In this document: in pieces, positions 1 through 5,840 of the stretch
Layout: every line of letters starts with the position of its first letter
Position numbering within the stretch: position 1 is the first letter of the stretch
Assembly: GCA_031289975.1 (NCBI GenBank)
Contig: JAITOM010000306.1
Span: 1 to 6,558 of the forward strand
Reading direction: 5' to 3'
Source of the DNA: Methanobrevibacter sp.
GTDB taxonomy: Archaea; Methanobacteriota; Methanobacteria; Methanobacteriales; Methanobacteriaceae
DNA length: 6,558 nucleotides
Translations under genes and position numbers: made by a program
The notes under the pieces: generated by a model
Databases searched by the model: none
The model's input: only the letters and a program-made list of their open reading frames with translations
What the model was told of the DNA's origin: nothing

Positions 1-121
1 TCACAATTGAAAAATTGAAAACAGACTATAAAAGTTTAATGACATGTATATGGGCTTAATGCTTTTATGCTAAAATCCAAATTCCAAATTGTGAATTTCC
101 ATCCTCTTTTTACAGTGCCAT
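1..121 (-). mobile_element. Foldback (MITE-like) element, left copy, cut by window edge
   Basis: The reverse complement of this stretch aligns without gaps to 2273-2393 at about 83% identity by eye (around 20 differences in 121 positions). The terminal block TGGCACTGTAAAA and the block TTTTCAATTTTTCAATTGTGA-like arm are the best conserved parts. The outer end of the element, about 28 bp by comparison with the complete copy, lies before position 1. The inner end at 107-121 carries the terminal inverted repeat. No transposase is present, so a non-autonomous element is inferred from structure alone. The copy lies in opposite orientation to the one at 2272-2421, with the HD-domain gene between them. 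Confidence 0.6.
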
Positions 122-169
122 AAAATCTAACATATTATTATATAAAATCTAACTTATATAAAATCTAAC
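121..169. repeat. Three direct copies of TAAAATCTAAC beside the foldback element
   Basis: TAAAATCTAAC occurs exactly at 121-131, 143-153 and 159-169, with spacings of 22 and 16 bp. The first copy abuts the terminal inverted repeat of the foldback element. A related string (AAAATCTAA) appears near 2091, just downstream of the HD gene. The role is unknown. It may be slippage in AT-rich DNA or a footprint of element movement. Confidence 0.5.
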
Positions 170-301
170 ATTAATTTGATTATATAATCTATTTATTATA
201 AATATTAGTTTCTTTTTATTATAGTATTTAAATATTATTAAAAGATATTATAGTAATGTAAAAATGTTTGTAATTAATCATTTATTTTTAAGTATCTTAT
301 T

Positions 302-346
302 GTTGAAAATTTATTTTCAACTTAGGAGAATTTATTCTTCGTTTTT
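302..346 (+). terminator. Two adjacent perfect hairpins followed by a T run
   Basis: GTTGAAAAT (302-310) pairs perfectly with ATTTTCAAC (313-321). It is followed at once by GGAGAAT (325-331) pairing with ATTCTTC (334-340, one G-U pair), then GTTTTT. This pair of short hairpins ending in a T tract is the only clear secondary structure in the 122-440 spacer. It could stop transcription entering from the left edge. No gene that it would serve is visible in the window, so the terminator call is tentative. Confidence 0.35.
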
Positions 347-446
347 AAAAATTTCAATTAATATTAAATTAATTTTTTAAATAATAATTTTTATTTATTT
401 ATTTTTAAAAATAATAATTATAATTTTTTAATTAAAAATTTGACAT

Positions 447-657
447 ATTTAAAATTATAGATTTTTATAACTGAATATTTAAAATTAAATAATTTATAGT
501 AGTTTTGATAAAGTTCTTAATAAATAACTTTTTTAAAAATAAATATTATTAAAATATATTTATTTAAAATTATTTATATTAATTAAAATAAATTTATATT
601 AATTAAAATTTAAAATTATAGATTTTTATAAATTAATATTTGAAATTAAATAATTTA
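447..657. repeat. 50-bp direct repeat pair upstream of the HD gene
   Basis: Positions 447-496 and 608-657 match at 47 of 50 positions by eye, offset by 161 bp. The sequence between the copies includes the block at 495-577, which is shared with the STAS upstream region. The two features together suggest repeated duplication of upstream DNA. No coding potential is seen. Confidence 0.6.
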
Positions 658-757
658 ATAAAAAAGATTATCATCCAAAATTTAAGAACTTTTCCAAAAT
701 GACTATAATAAAAAAATTATCATTCAAAATTTAAGAGCTTTCCCATAATGATTATAT
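495..757 (+). repeat. Shared upstream module, HD-gene copy
   Basis: Two blocks here recur in reverse complement upstream of the STAS gene. Block one (495-577) matches 6344-6426 at roughly 94% over 83 bp. Block two (706-757, with a 49-bp-offset near duplicate at about 657-706) matches about 6226-6276 at roughly 92%, including TTTAAGARCTTTYCC. The middle part is diverged. In both places the module lies 5' of a gene and points the same way towards it. The order from far to near is TAGTRGTTTTGATA, then AT-rich DNA, then TTTAAGARCTTTYCC and CATAATGRTTATA. It could be a dispersed repeat or a shared regulatory region. Confidence 0.6.
657..755. repeat. 49-bp tandem duplication
   Basis: The string TTATCATYCAAAATTTAAGA and the following RCTTTYCC occur twice, with TTTAAG at 681 and again at 730, giving a 49-bp period. 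The two units differ at several positions and by one deletion. The STAS-side module appears to contain a single unit, so duplication happened on the HD side or one unit was lost on the other side. Confidence 0.55.
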
Positions 758-761
758 TTCA

Positions 762-771
762 TTTATAAATA
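762..771 (+). promoter_or_regulatory. Possible TATA box for the HD gene
   Basis: TTTATAAATA lies about 70-80 bp before the ATG at 843. It fits the archaeal TATA consensus, with a transcription start expected about 25 bp further on and a leader of roughly 50 nt. A competing candidate is the TATAAAAAG string near 787. In DNA this AT-rich such strings are common, so confidence is low. Confidence 0.3.
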
Positions 772-831
772 ATAAAAAATTGAAATTATAAAAAGATAGA
801 AATAAAGCTATTTTTTAGGATTAAATTAAAT

Positions 832-836
832 AAGGT
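832..836 (+). promoter_or_regulatory. Ribosome binding site of the HD gene
   Basis: AAGGT ends 6 nt before the ATG at 843 and resembles the core of the archaeal Shine-Dalgarno GGAGGTGAT. It supports this start over the later internal ATG at residue 14. Confidence 0.5.
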
Positions 837-842
837 ATTAAA

Positions 843-2033
843 ATGGAGAGAATAATAGAATTATTTTTTAAATCTGCAAATATGCAACGTTGGAATGACC
901 ATATTCGTCCTGTTAATCTTGTTGAGCTTGATAAACAAGCACATAAAATAACAGTAGCATACATAATATCTAAAGTAGAAGAATCTGAAAACAATGAAAT
1001 CAATTGGATTGAATTAATAAACAAATTTTTATTTGATTTTTTTTATAGGATTGTTTTAACAGATTTAAAACCACCAATTTTTCATAAAATGATGGATAAA
1101 AAAGAAAATGAATTAAATCAATATGTTTTATCATTAATTGAACCAAAATTAAATAATTTTAACCCTGATTTTGCAGATAAATTCGTGAAATATCTTAATT
1201 CTAATAAAGACTCAATTGAAGATAAAATTCTTAAAGCATCCCATTATATAGCTACAAATTGGGAATTTAAAATAATTTACAATTCAGGTCCATTTATATA
1301 TGGGATAGATAAAACAAAAAAGGATATTGAAAAAAGAATTGAAGAATATTATGACTTAAGAGGTGTTCAAAAAATCTTCTGGGATAAAAAACTTAATGGT
1401 TTTATAGATCTGTGTGGGCAGTTAAGATTTCAGAAACGATGGGCTTACATACCCCGAGTTCCAGAAACATCAGTTTTAGGTCATATGCTAATGGTTGCAG
1501 CAATGAGCTATTTATTTACTATAAGTTCAATTAAACATCCCTGCAATAAAAGAATATACAATAACTTCTTTGGAGGTCTTTTCCATGACCTTCCAGAAGT
1601 ATTAACAAAAGATATAGTCTCTCCAATTAAAAGATCTGTTGAAGGTTTAGATGAGTTGATTAAAGAATATGAAACTTATCAAATGGAAAATGAAATCCTA
1701 CCTCTTATCCCAGAAAGTTGGGGAAGTGAATTAAAATATTTAACAGAAGATGAATTTGATAATAAAATCATTGAAAAAGGAAAAATTAAAAAGGTTGTAT
1801 CCATTGGAGATTTTAATCAAGACAAATATTCTCCAATAGATGGTGAATTAATTGAAGTGGCTGATAAACTATCAGCATATATGGAAGCTATAGCTTCAAT
1901 AAGATATGGTATCACATCAAAAGAATTAGAAAATGCATCAAAGAATATCAAAGATGAATTTTCTTCTAAAAAAATCCTTAATCTTAATGTAAAAGATGTT
2001 TACAAAAATATAGAAAAAATAATCAATGAATAA
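843..2033 (+). CDS. Tandem HD-domain phosphohydrolase, YfbR-like, with degenerate N-terminal half
   Basis: This 396-residue soluble protein has no signal peptide or membrane segment. The C-terminal half (about 195-360) has the full HD metal-binding pattern: H214 in ETSVLGH, H248-D249 in LFHDLPEVLTKD, and D341 in EVADKLSAYMEAI. That layout matches the HD_3/YfbR group, whose characterised member removes phosphate from deoxynucleoside 5'-monophosphates. The N-terminal half (about 10-155) follows the same plan: RW..., then H34, then FFYRIVLTDLKPP where FHD would be, then ILKASHYIATNWEF where ADKLSAY would be. It has therefore lost the HD pair and the last Asp and is probably structural or regulatory. 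Single-domain YfbR proteins are about 200 residues, so this is an internal duplication. The ATG at 843 is chosen for its AAGGT ribosome site. It is a lone transcription unit bracketed by inverted foldback elements, which hints at transfer. The substrate is unknown; nucleotide clean-up or phage defence are inferences. Confidence 0.75.
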   Translation: MERIIELFFKSANMQRWNDHIRPVNLVELDKQAHKITVAYIISKVEESENNEINWIELINKFLFDFFYRIVLTDLKPPIFHKMMDKKENELNQYVLSLIEPKLNNFNPDFADKFVKYLNSNKDSIEDKILKASHYIATNWEFKIIYNSGPFIYGIDKTKKDIEKRIEEYYDLRGVQKIFWDKKLNGFIDLCGQLRFQKRWAYIPRVPETSVLGHMLMVAAMSYLFTISSIKHPCNKRIYNNFFGGLFHDLPEVLTKDIVSPIKRSVEGLDELIKEYETYQMENEILPLIPESWGSELKYLTEDEFDNKIIEKGKIKKVVSIGDFNQDKYSPIDGELIEVADKLSAYMEAIASIRYGITSKELENASKNIKDEFSSKKILNLNVKDVYKNIEKIINE

Positions 2034-2084
2034 ACTTAACCAGATTTTATAGCTGTTAATTTTCTAATTATATAACACCATGTT

Positions 2085-2279
2085 TTAATTAAAATCTAAT
2101 TTATAAAATTGTATATTACTTTGATTAAATAGTAATGTTCCATTGATTTCTTCATTAGATTTAGTAAATCCAAAGCCTCCATTCATTGTTTTAGGATTAT
2201 TGGTTCCATTCAAGCTGTGATTATTAACAGAAAATTCATTCTTATTATTAAATAAGTTAAACCCTATTAAAAATGGCAC
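2085..2279 (-). pseudogene. Orphan or decayed reading frame next to the foldback element
   Basis: A 64-codon open frame, rich in Asn, Gly and Phe, ends at 2085 in ...FNQSNIQFYKLDFN. Its only start is a GTG at 2277-2279, inside the terminal inverted repeat of the element. No ribosome site is visible. The frame stays open into the element until a stop near 2370. GC in 2161-2220 is about 35%, similar to genes here and well above the spacers, which favours a former coding sequence. It resembles no family I recognise. The likeliest reading is the 3' remnant of a gene that lost its 5' end, possibly on insertion of the element. It could also be a chance frame. Confidence 0.3.
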
Positions 2280-2421
2280 TGTAAAAAGAGGATGGAAAAT
2301 TGAAATCTGGAATTTGGATTTGTAGCAAAAAAAGTTTAGACCATATACATGCCATTAAACTTTTATCATCGGTTTTCAATTTTTCAATTGTGAAAATCAA
2401 TGCTAATTTTACAGTGCCATT
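2272..2421 (+). mobile_element. Complete 150-bp foldback (MITE-like) element
   Basis: The ends are perfect 15-bp inverted repeats: AATGGCACTGTAAAA at 2272-2286 and its complement at 2407-2421. The inner arms also pair imperfectly towards the centre, where AAAAGTTTA and TAAACTTTT (about 2330-2371) flank a loop around CCATATACATGCC. The whole element could form one long hairpin. The left-edge copy (1-121) is inverted and about 83% identical. There is no room for a transposase. No convincing target-site duplication was found, partly because the flanks are all A/T. Multiplicity within the window and terminal inverted repeats support a mobile element; movement itself is inferred. Confidence 0.65.
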
Positions 2422-2443
2422 AATATTTAACAATTTAATATTC

Positions 2444-2460
2444 AAAAAATAAAAAAAATA
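2444..2460 (-). terminator. T-rich terminator of hpt
   Basis: Read on the minus strand, this gives T8-A-T6, about 45 nt past the hpt stop. Poly-T tracts of this kind end transcription in archaea. It sits between hpt and the foldback element. Confidence 0.6.
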
Positions 2461-2503
2461 TATTTAATAGCTAAAATCTATTAAAACATATTGTTGCTAA
2501 ACA

Positions 2504-3070
2504 TCATATTAATGACTTGAGTTTTATCTTACTATCAACAATATCTAATCTTATGAATGTTAAGATAGAAAATCCAGTTTCTTTTTTAACTAATTGTTTA
2601 CCATTTGATCTTTCAATAGGAGTTATGATATGCAATATTTCAACCCCAATATTTTTTAAAGCATTTATTATAGCTATTAGAGTTCCTCCTGTATCCACAA
2701 TGTCATCAATAATTACAACTTTATCTCCTTTATTTAAGTAATTTATATATAATTTTTCTTTACTATACCCAGTAACTTGTGAAACTGAAATTTCCTCACT
2801 TAAATTCATTTTCTTTTTCTTAATAATGTTAAATGGAATTTTAGTTTCAAGAGATAATGCCGTAGCTAAAGGTATACCCATAGATTCAATACCAATAATT
2901 TTATCGATATTGCTAAGATTTAGTTTATAGTTAATAGCTTCTACTATTTCTTCTAAGAATATAGATTCATATAATGGTATTCCATCCAATACAGGATTAA
3001 TGACATAATCATGCCCATTTATATTAGTTAGTACAGATTTTTCTAAAGATTTTATAAAATTTTCTAACAT
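2504..3070 (-). CDS. hpt: Archaeal hypoxanthine/guanine phosphoribosyltransferase
   Basis: This cytosolic purine-salvage enzyme joins hypoxanthine or guanine to PRPP to make IMP or GMP. The 188-residue product is the usual length for the archaeal HPRT family. The type I phosphoribosyltransferase PRPP loop is complete at about 118-130 (VVIIDDIVDTGGT) with the paired acids D122-D123. Upstream are the conserved segments VLDGIPLYE (28-35), IGIESMGIPLATALS (59-73) and the flexible-loop stretch VTGYSKEKLYIN (99-110). GYSK and the N-terminal NPVLDGIP separate it from adenine phosphoribosyltransferases and from the longer GfcR-type regulators. The ATG at 3068-3070 has no clear Shine-Dalgarno, so a short-leader or leaderless message is possible. 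It is transcribed alone, divergent from hcgG, from a spacer that holds the 30-bp TATA repeats. Substrate preference cannot be read from sequence alone. Confidence 0.9.
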   Translation of the reverse strand: MLENFIKSLEKSVLTNINGHDYVINPVLDGIPLYESIFLEEIVEAINYKLNLSNIDKIIGIESMGIPLATALSLETKIPFNIIKKKKMNLSEEISVSQVTGYSKEKLYINYLNKGDKVVIIDDIVDTGGTLIAIINALKNIGVEILHIITPIERSNGKQLVKKETGFSILTFIRLDIVDSKIKLKSLI

Positions 3071-3110
3071 AATTGTTATTTATGAATATGATTATTTAAA
3101 TCTTTAAAAT

Positions 3111-3230
3111 TAATAATTTATATAAAATAATTTTTAAAACTAATGATTTATATAAAATAATTTTTAAAACTAATAATTTATATAAAATAATTTTTAAAAC
3201 TAATAATTTATATAAAATAATTTTTAAAAC
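3111..3230. repeat. Four tandem 30-bp repeats upstream of hpt
   Basis: Exactly four 30-bp units run from 3111 to 3230, starting at 3111, 3141, 3171 and 3201. The only difference among them is one base (TAATGATTTA in the second unit). Partial units flank the array at 3102-3110 and 3231-3237. Each unit contains TTTATATAAAATAA and TTTTTAAAAC. Near-perfect identity implies recent expansion. There are no spacers, so it is not a CRISPR array. Confidence 0.95.
3117..3126 (-). promoter_or_regulatory. hpt: Gene-proximal TATA box of hpt, within the repeat array
   Basis: TTTATATAAA reads as a good archaeal TATA box on either strand. It is preceded on the minus strand by an A/T-rich stretch where the BRE would sit. 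A transcription start about 25 bp downstream would give a leader of roughly 20-25 nt before the ATG at 3070. Three further copies of the same box lie at 30-bp intervals behind it. Confidence 0.5.
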
Positions 3231-3413
3231 TAATAATGATAATATAATGTATATTAAATTATTATAGCTATTTTAAAGAAAAATAAATGACAATAACAAT
3301 TGTTTCTCATCCCATTATAAGTAAATTTTAACCTATTTTAAAATCCATCAATATTTTAAATAATCATTTAATAGAAAAATTTATTAACTTTATAATAAGA
3401 TATGATAAATGAT

Positions 3414-3418
3414 GTGAT
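3414..3418 (+). promoter_or_regulatory. hcgG: Weak ribosome binding site of hcgG
   Basis: GTGAT, the 3' part of the archaeal Shine-Dalgarno GGAGGTGAT, ends 3 nt before the ATG at 3422. It supports this start, as does the N-terminal MYDLIKE, which resembles the start of HcgG proteins as I recall them. Confidence 0.4.
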
Positions 3419-3421
3419 TTA

Positions 3422-4927
3422 ATGTATGATTTAATAAAAGAATCTGTAAATAATGATAGTGCTGCTTTAGAATTAGCAAAATCTGAAAAAAATGTTATTG
3501 GGGTTGTAGATGCAATTTCTGAACTTTCATTAAATGATGTAGAAAAACTTGGAACAAGATTTAAAAAATTCCCTATTGGATGTGATTTACATGAAGTTGT
3601 TCTTGGAACATGTGCATCCGATATTGAAAAAATTGATTTGCTTGGAAATTCTATGCTATCAAATATGATTGGTGCATCCATTCATATATGTGCATATGCT
3701 TTCTCAGATATAGGGGAAAAATATAATCAAAAAGGTGTGGATATAATGGAAGAAGTTTACAATTCAACTGATGTTCCATTAGATTTAGACCATTTTGGAA
3801 GATATGGGGCTATGAGATTTCCTAAGGAGATTGTAAAATGTGGTGGGGAATGTTATAATAAAGGTCCTGGTTTTACTGGATGTCCACAAGGGAGAATACA
3901 TAAAAGATTAATTGAAAAAGAAAAAGAGGATGTAGAATACATAGAAAAATGGATAGAATTTTCATCATCGGTTGCTGTTAATTTAACAAGTGAACAAGGT
4001 AGAGAACAACATTCTGCACCAATTGAAGAAGCCAAATATGTTGCAGACTTAGCTAAAAAGCATGGAAAAGGTTTAGAAACTATAATGTTTGTTGGAGACG
4101 GATATGATGATTTAATAACTGGATTTGAAAGAGCGATTGATTTTAATGCAGATATATTTGTTATTGAAGGAGGTCCATTTAATTTATCAGAGAATCCGAA
4201 TGAAGCATTTGCAAAAGCTATTGTTGCATCAAGAATTCTATGTCCTGGAAAGGTTGTAGCAACAAATGGTGCTTACGAAAGTGAATGCAGGATTGGTCTT
4301 AGATCCGGTTTAAACATTATTATTACAGGTTTTCCAAATAATCATCATGGTTATATGGCAGGATATTCTCCTAACACTGCTCGAAGAGGAAAATTTGGTT
4401 TACCTCGGATTATAAAAATCATGAACGAAGAAATTAAAGATAAAACTACTCGAATTCCAATTCAAAGAGATGAATTAATCTCATTATCTCAAACCGTTAA
4501 AATAGCTGGAAAAAATAATATTTATCCTAATAAATTAGGTTCTTTTACAATTGGTGATGCTCATTGGGCTGTGATTCGAAATTCTAAATTGTATAAAAAT
4601 ATAAACATTGAAAATACTTTAAATGACATCCACAATCATCTTAATGGAAGTTCAATAGCTTTATTTGGTGGTAGATTTCTTTCATGGGTAATTGCTAAGG
4701 AACTTGATAAAAAGATTGATGAAATTATAATTACTGATACCAATCCATGGATAGAAGAAGTCACAGTAAATCATTTACAAGAGGAACTTGATACAACAAT
4801 CATTCCTGGGAATTCTAATGATATTAAATCATATGAAGCTACTAATAATGGAATCATTACCTCTACAATAAAAGGAGTTAATGAACAGATTTTAAAGAAA
4901 GTTCCGAATGCATTAAGATTAGTTTAA
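3422..4927 (+). CDS. hcgG: [Fe]-hydrogenase cofactor (FeGP) biosynthesis protein HcgG/HmdC
   Basis: The 501-residue product is about the length expected for HcgG (HmdC). This is one of the hcg proteins that build the iron-guanylylpyridinol cofactor of the methenyl-H4MPT hydrogenase Hmd. Its exact step is not settled; it is thought to act late, after the pyridinol ring is made. Recognisable blocks are FPIGCDLHEVVLGT (50-63), IHICAYAF (87-94), DVPLDLDHFGRYG (117-129), CGGECYNKGPGFTGCP (140-155), FVGDGYDDLITG (223-234), TNGAYESECRIGLRSG (281-296) and a His-rich FPNNHHGYM (304-312). C140, C144 and C154 are candidate metal or cluster ligands, with C274 and C289 further on. The last 95 residues (SIALFGGRFLSW onward) look like a separate Rossmann-type lobe. 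There is no signal peptide, so it is cytosolic. No hmd or other hcg gene is in the window, which is unlike genomes where they cluster. The related methanogenesis marker proteins are the main alternative. Confidence 0.8.
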   Translation: MYDLIKESVNNDSAALELAKSEKNVIGVVDAISELSLNDVEKLGTRFKKFPIGCDLHEVVLGTCASDIEKIDLLGNSMLSNMIGASIHICAYAFSDIGEKYNQKGVDIMEEVYNSTDVPLDLDHFGRYGAMRFPKEIVKCGGECYNKGPGFTGCPQGRIHKRLIEKEKEDVEYIEKWIEFSSSVAVNLTSEQGREQHSAPIEEAKYVADLAKKHGKGLETIMFVGDGYDDLITGFERAIDFNADIFVIEGGPFNLSENPNEAFAKAIVASRILCPGKVVATNGAYESECRIGLRSGLNIIITGFPNNHHGYMAGYSPNTARRGKFGLPRIIKIMNEEIKDKTTRIPIQRDELISLSQTVKIAGKNNIYPNKLGSFTIGDAHWAVIRNSKLYKNINIENTLNDIHNHLNGSSIALFGGRFLSWVIAKELDKKIDEIIITDTNPWIEEVTVNHLQEELDTTIIPGNSNDIKSYEATNNGIITSTIKGVNEQILKKVPNALRLV

Positions 4928-4952
4928 TTTTAATAAGTTTATAATTTAAATG

Positions 4953-5030
4953 AATTACCTCAATTGACTCTTCCAATAATGATAGGCTGAGATGACATAA
5001 TTATGAAATATTTGTGCCAATTGAGGAATT
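4953..5030. other. Long-arm inverted repeat 3' of hcgG
   Basis: AATT-A-CCTCAATTG (4953-4966) pairs with CAATTGAGG-AATT (5018-5030), giving a 13-bp stem with one bulged A around a 51-nt loop. The loop contains further short symmetry (CATAATTATG, about 4995-5004). It starts 25 nt past the hcgG stop and is followed by no T run. It could be an mRNA 3' end structure, a small RNA or a small foldback element. It shares no sequence with the 150-bp element. Confidence 0.4.
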
Positions 5031-5286
5031 ATTTTGCAGAGAAATTCAAATCATATAAGATTCCATATAAATTGAATTTTCACTTTTCGTGTTTTATTTT
5101 ATTATTATACTTCATAGTATATAAAGTTGAGGTTTAACTAAATTTTTATTTTCTTATTAATTTAAATATAAATTCATTAAGATTTTTAATATTAAATTAT
5201 AAATAATGTAAATATTTTTTAGTTAATATAAATAATTTTTAACTAATATTAATGTTTATATTTAAAATTTATATTCATGTTAAACT

Positions 5287-5311
5287 AAAAAAGAGAAAAT
5301 AAAAAATAAAA
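5287..5311 (-). terminator. T-rich tract ending minus-strand transcription of the GC island
   Basis: Read on the minus strand this is almost all T (runs of 4-6 T separated by single bases). It lies just beyond the outermost hairpin of the GC-rich island. It would serve as an archaeal terminator if the island is transcribed leftward. Confidence 0.35.
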
Positions 5312-5320
5312 TTTAAGTTT

Positions 5321-5600
5321 TGCCAAAATATGATAATTATCGAGAGACAGTGAAACTCTCACTAACCTAAAAGGTAGGAGCTTTTAAAGTTCCGTTTCAT
5401 CAGACTAAGCTTTAAATAGCTACGTTCTTTAAGTTATAATACATTCCTGTGATGCGTCAGCAGGTTTCAATATTGGAGTATTATTAAAAGATCTCTCCTG
5501 TGGTGATATCCAAATACTATGCGATAATTTTTTGATGCTCAGATGCAACATCAGTTTGATTTTCACAGCCCCATTTTTTGATATATGTATTCTTGAGCAA
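5321..5600 (-). ncRNA. Candidate structured RNA (or decayed gene) in a GC-rich island
   Basis: Counted GC over 5341-5580 is about 36% (40, 35, 32 and 37% in successive 60-bp lines), against about 5-15% in the flanks. In AT-rich archaea such islands often mark structured RNAs. Possible stems are GAGAG/CTCTC (5342-5360), ACCT/AGGT (near 5365-5375), GGAGC/GTTCC (5377-5393), CCTG/CAGG (5446-5464), TTGGAgTAT/ATATCCAA (about 5474-5514) and TGATG/CATCA (5533-5552). Some are mutually exclusive: AGTGA/TCACT competes with the first stem and AGTATT/AATACT with the fifth. The T-rich tract at 5287-5311 argues for leftward transcription, but a T6 run at 5574-5579 would suit the other direction. It is not recognisable as RNase P RNA, SRP RNA, tRNA or 5S rRNA. 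An 89-codon open frame on the minus strand overlaps it. Confidence 0.35.
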
Positions 5601-5701
5601 AAGAACGGCTCATAATTACAACATTTGAAAAATCTAATTTCAATTAAATTATGATAATTTTGTACTTGATTTTTATTTAATCTTAATGAAATTAGAGTTC
5701 A

Positions 5702-5726
5702 TTTAGATATATTGCTATTATCTAAA
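5702..5726. other. Perfect 8-bp hairpin in the spacer before the STAS gene end
   Basis: TTTAGATA (5702-5709) and TATCTAAA (5719-5726) are perfect complements around a 9-nt loop. It sits beside the 5' boundary of the open frame described at 5432-5698. The role is unknown. The rest of 5601-5770 shows nothing recognisable. Confidence 0.3.
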
Positions 5727-5773
5727 ATCTCATATTTATAATTATGGAAGATCCTCTTAGATTATAATAGCTA

Positions 5774-5786
5774 TTTTTTGAAAAAA
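5774..5786 (-). terminator. Possible terminator of the STAS gene
   Basis: TTTTTTGAAAAAA is symmetrical, so both strands present a T6 run. Read leftward, it follows the STAS stop codon by about 55 nt. It could equally stop transcription coming from the left. Confidence 0.4.
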
Positions 5787-5840
5787 CAGAAATTATATAA
5801 TAAACCATTTTAAGTAAGATGAACAAGTATTAATTTTAAT

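Noticed and set aside
821..1024. Minus-strand 67-codon frame over the HD gene start
   Set aside because: It overlaps the well-supported HD gene and its ribosome site and has no ribosome site or family features of its own.
2257..2445. 62-residue minus-strand protein spanning the foldback element
   Set aside because: It is read through the palindromic element itself, and the matching frame in the left copy stops after IWA. Two synonymous changes between copies are too few to argue for selection.
3102..3237. CRISPR array from regular 30-bp repeats
   Set aside because: The units are directly contiguous with no unique spacers, and they are almost pure A/T.
3364..4035. Minus-strand frames of 105 and 60 codons inside hcgG
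   Set aside because: They lie opposite a recognisable gene, have no family features and follow from its codon use.
4975..5005. C/D box guide RNA within the loop of the 4953-5030 hairpin
   Set aside because: ATGATAG, CTGA and GATGACA resemble the boxes, but CTGA and the following box are adjacent with no guide spacing and the first box is imperfect.
5035..5060. tRNA T-arm-like TTCAAATC
   Set aside because: No closing G-C pair, no acceptor stem and no anticodon arm can be drawn around it.
5342..5380. FMN riboswitch-like string near CAGTGAAACTCTC
   Set aside because: The resemblance is limited to a short string. The conserved GGCGGT and later paired regions are absent and no riboflavin gene follows.
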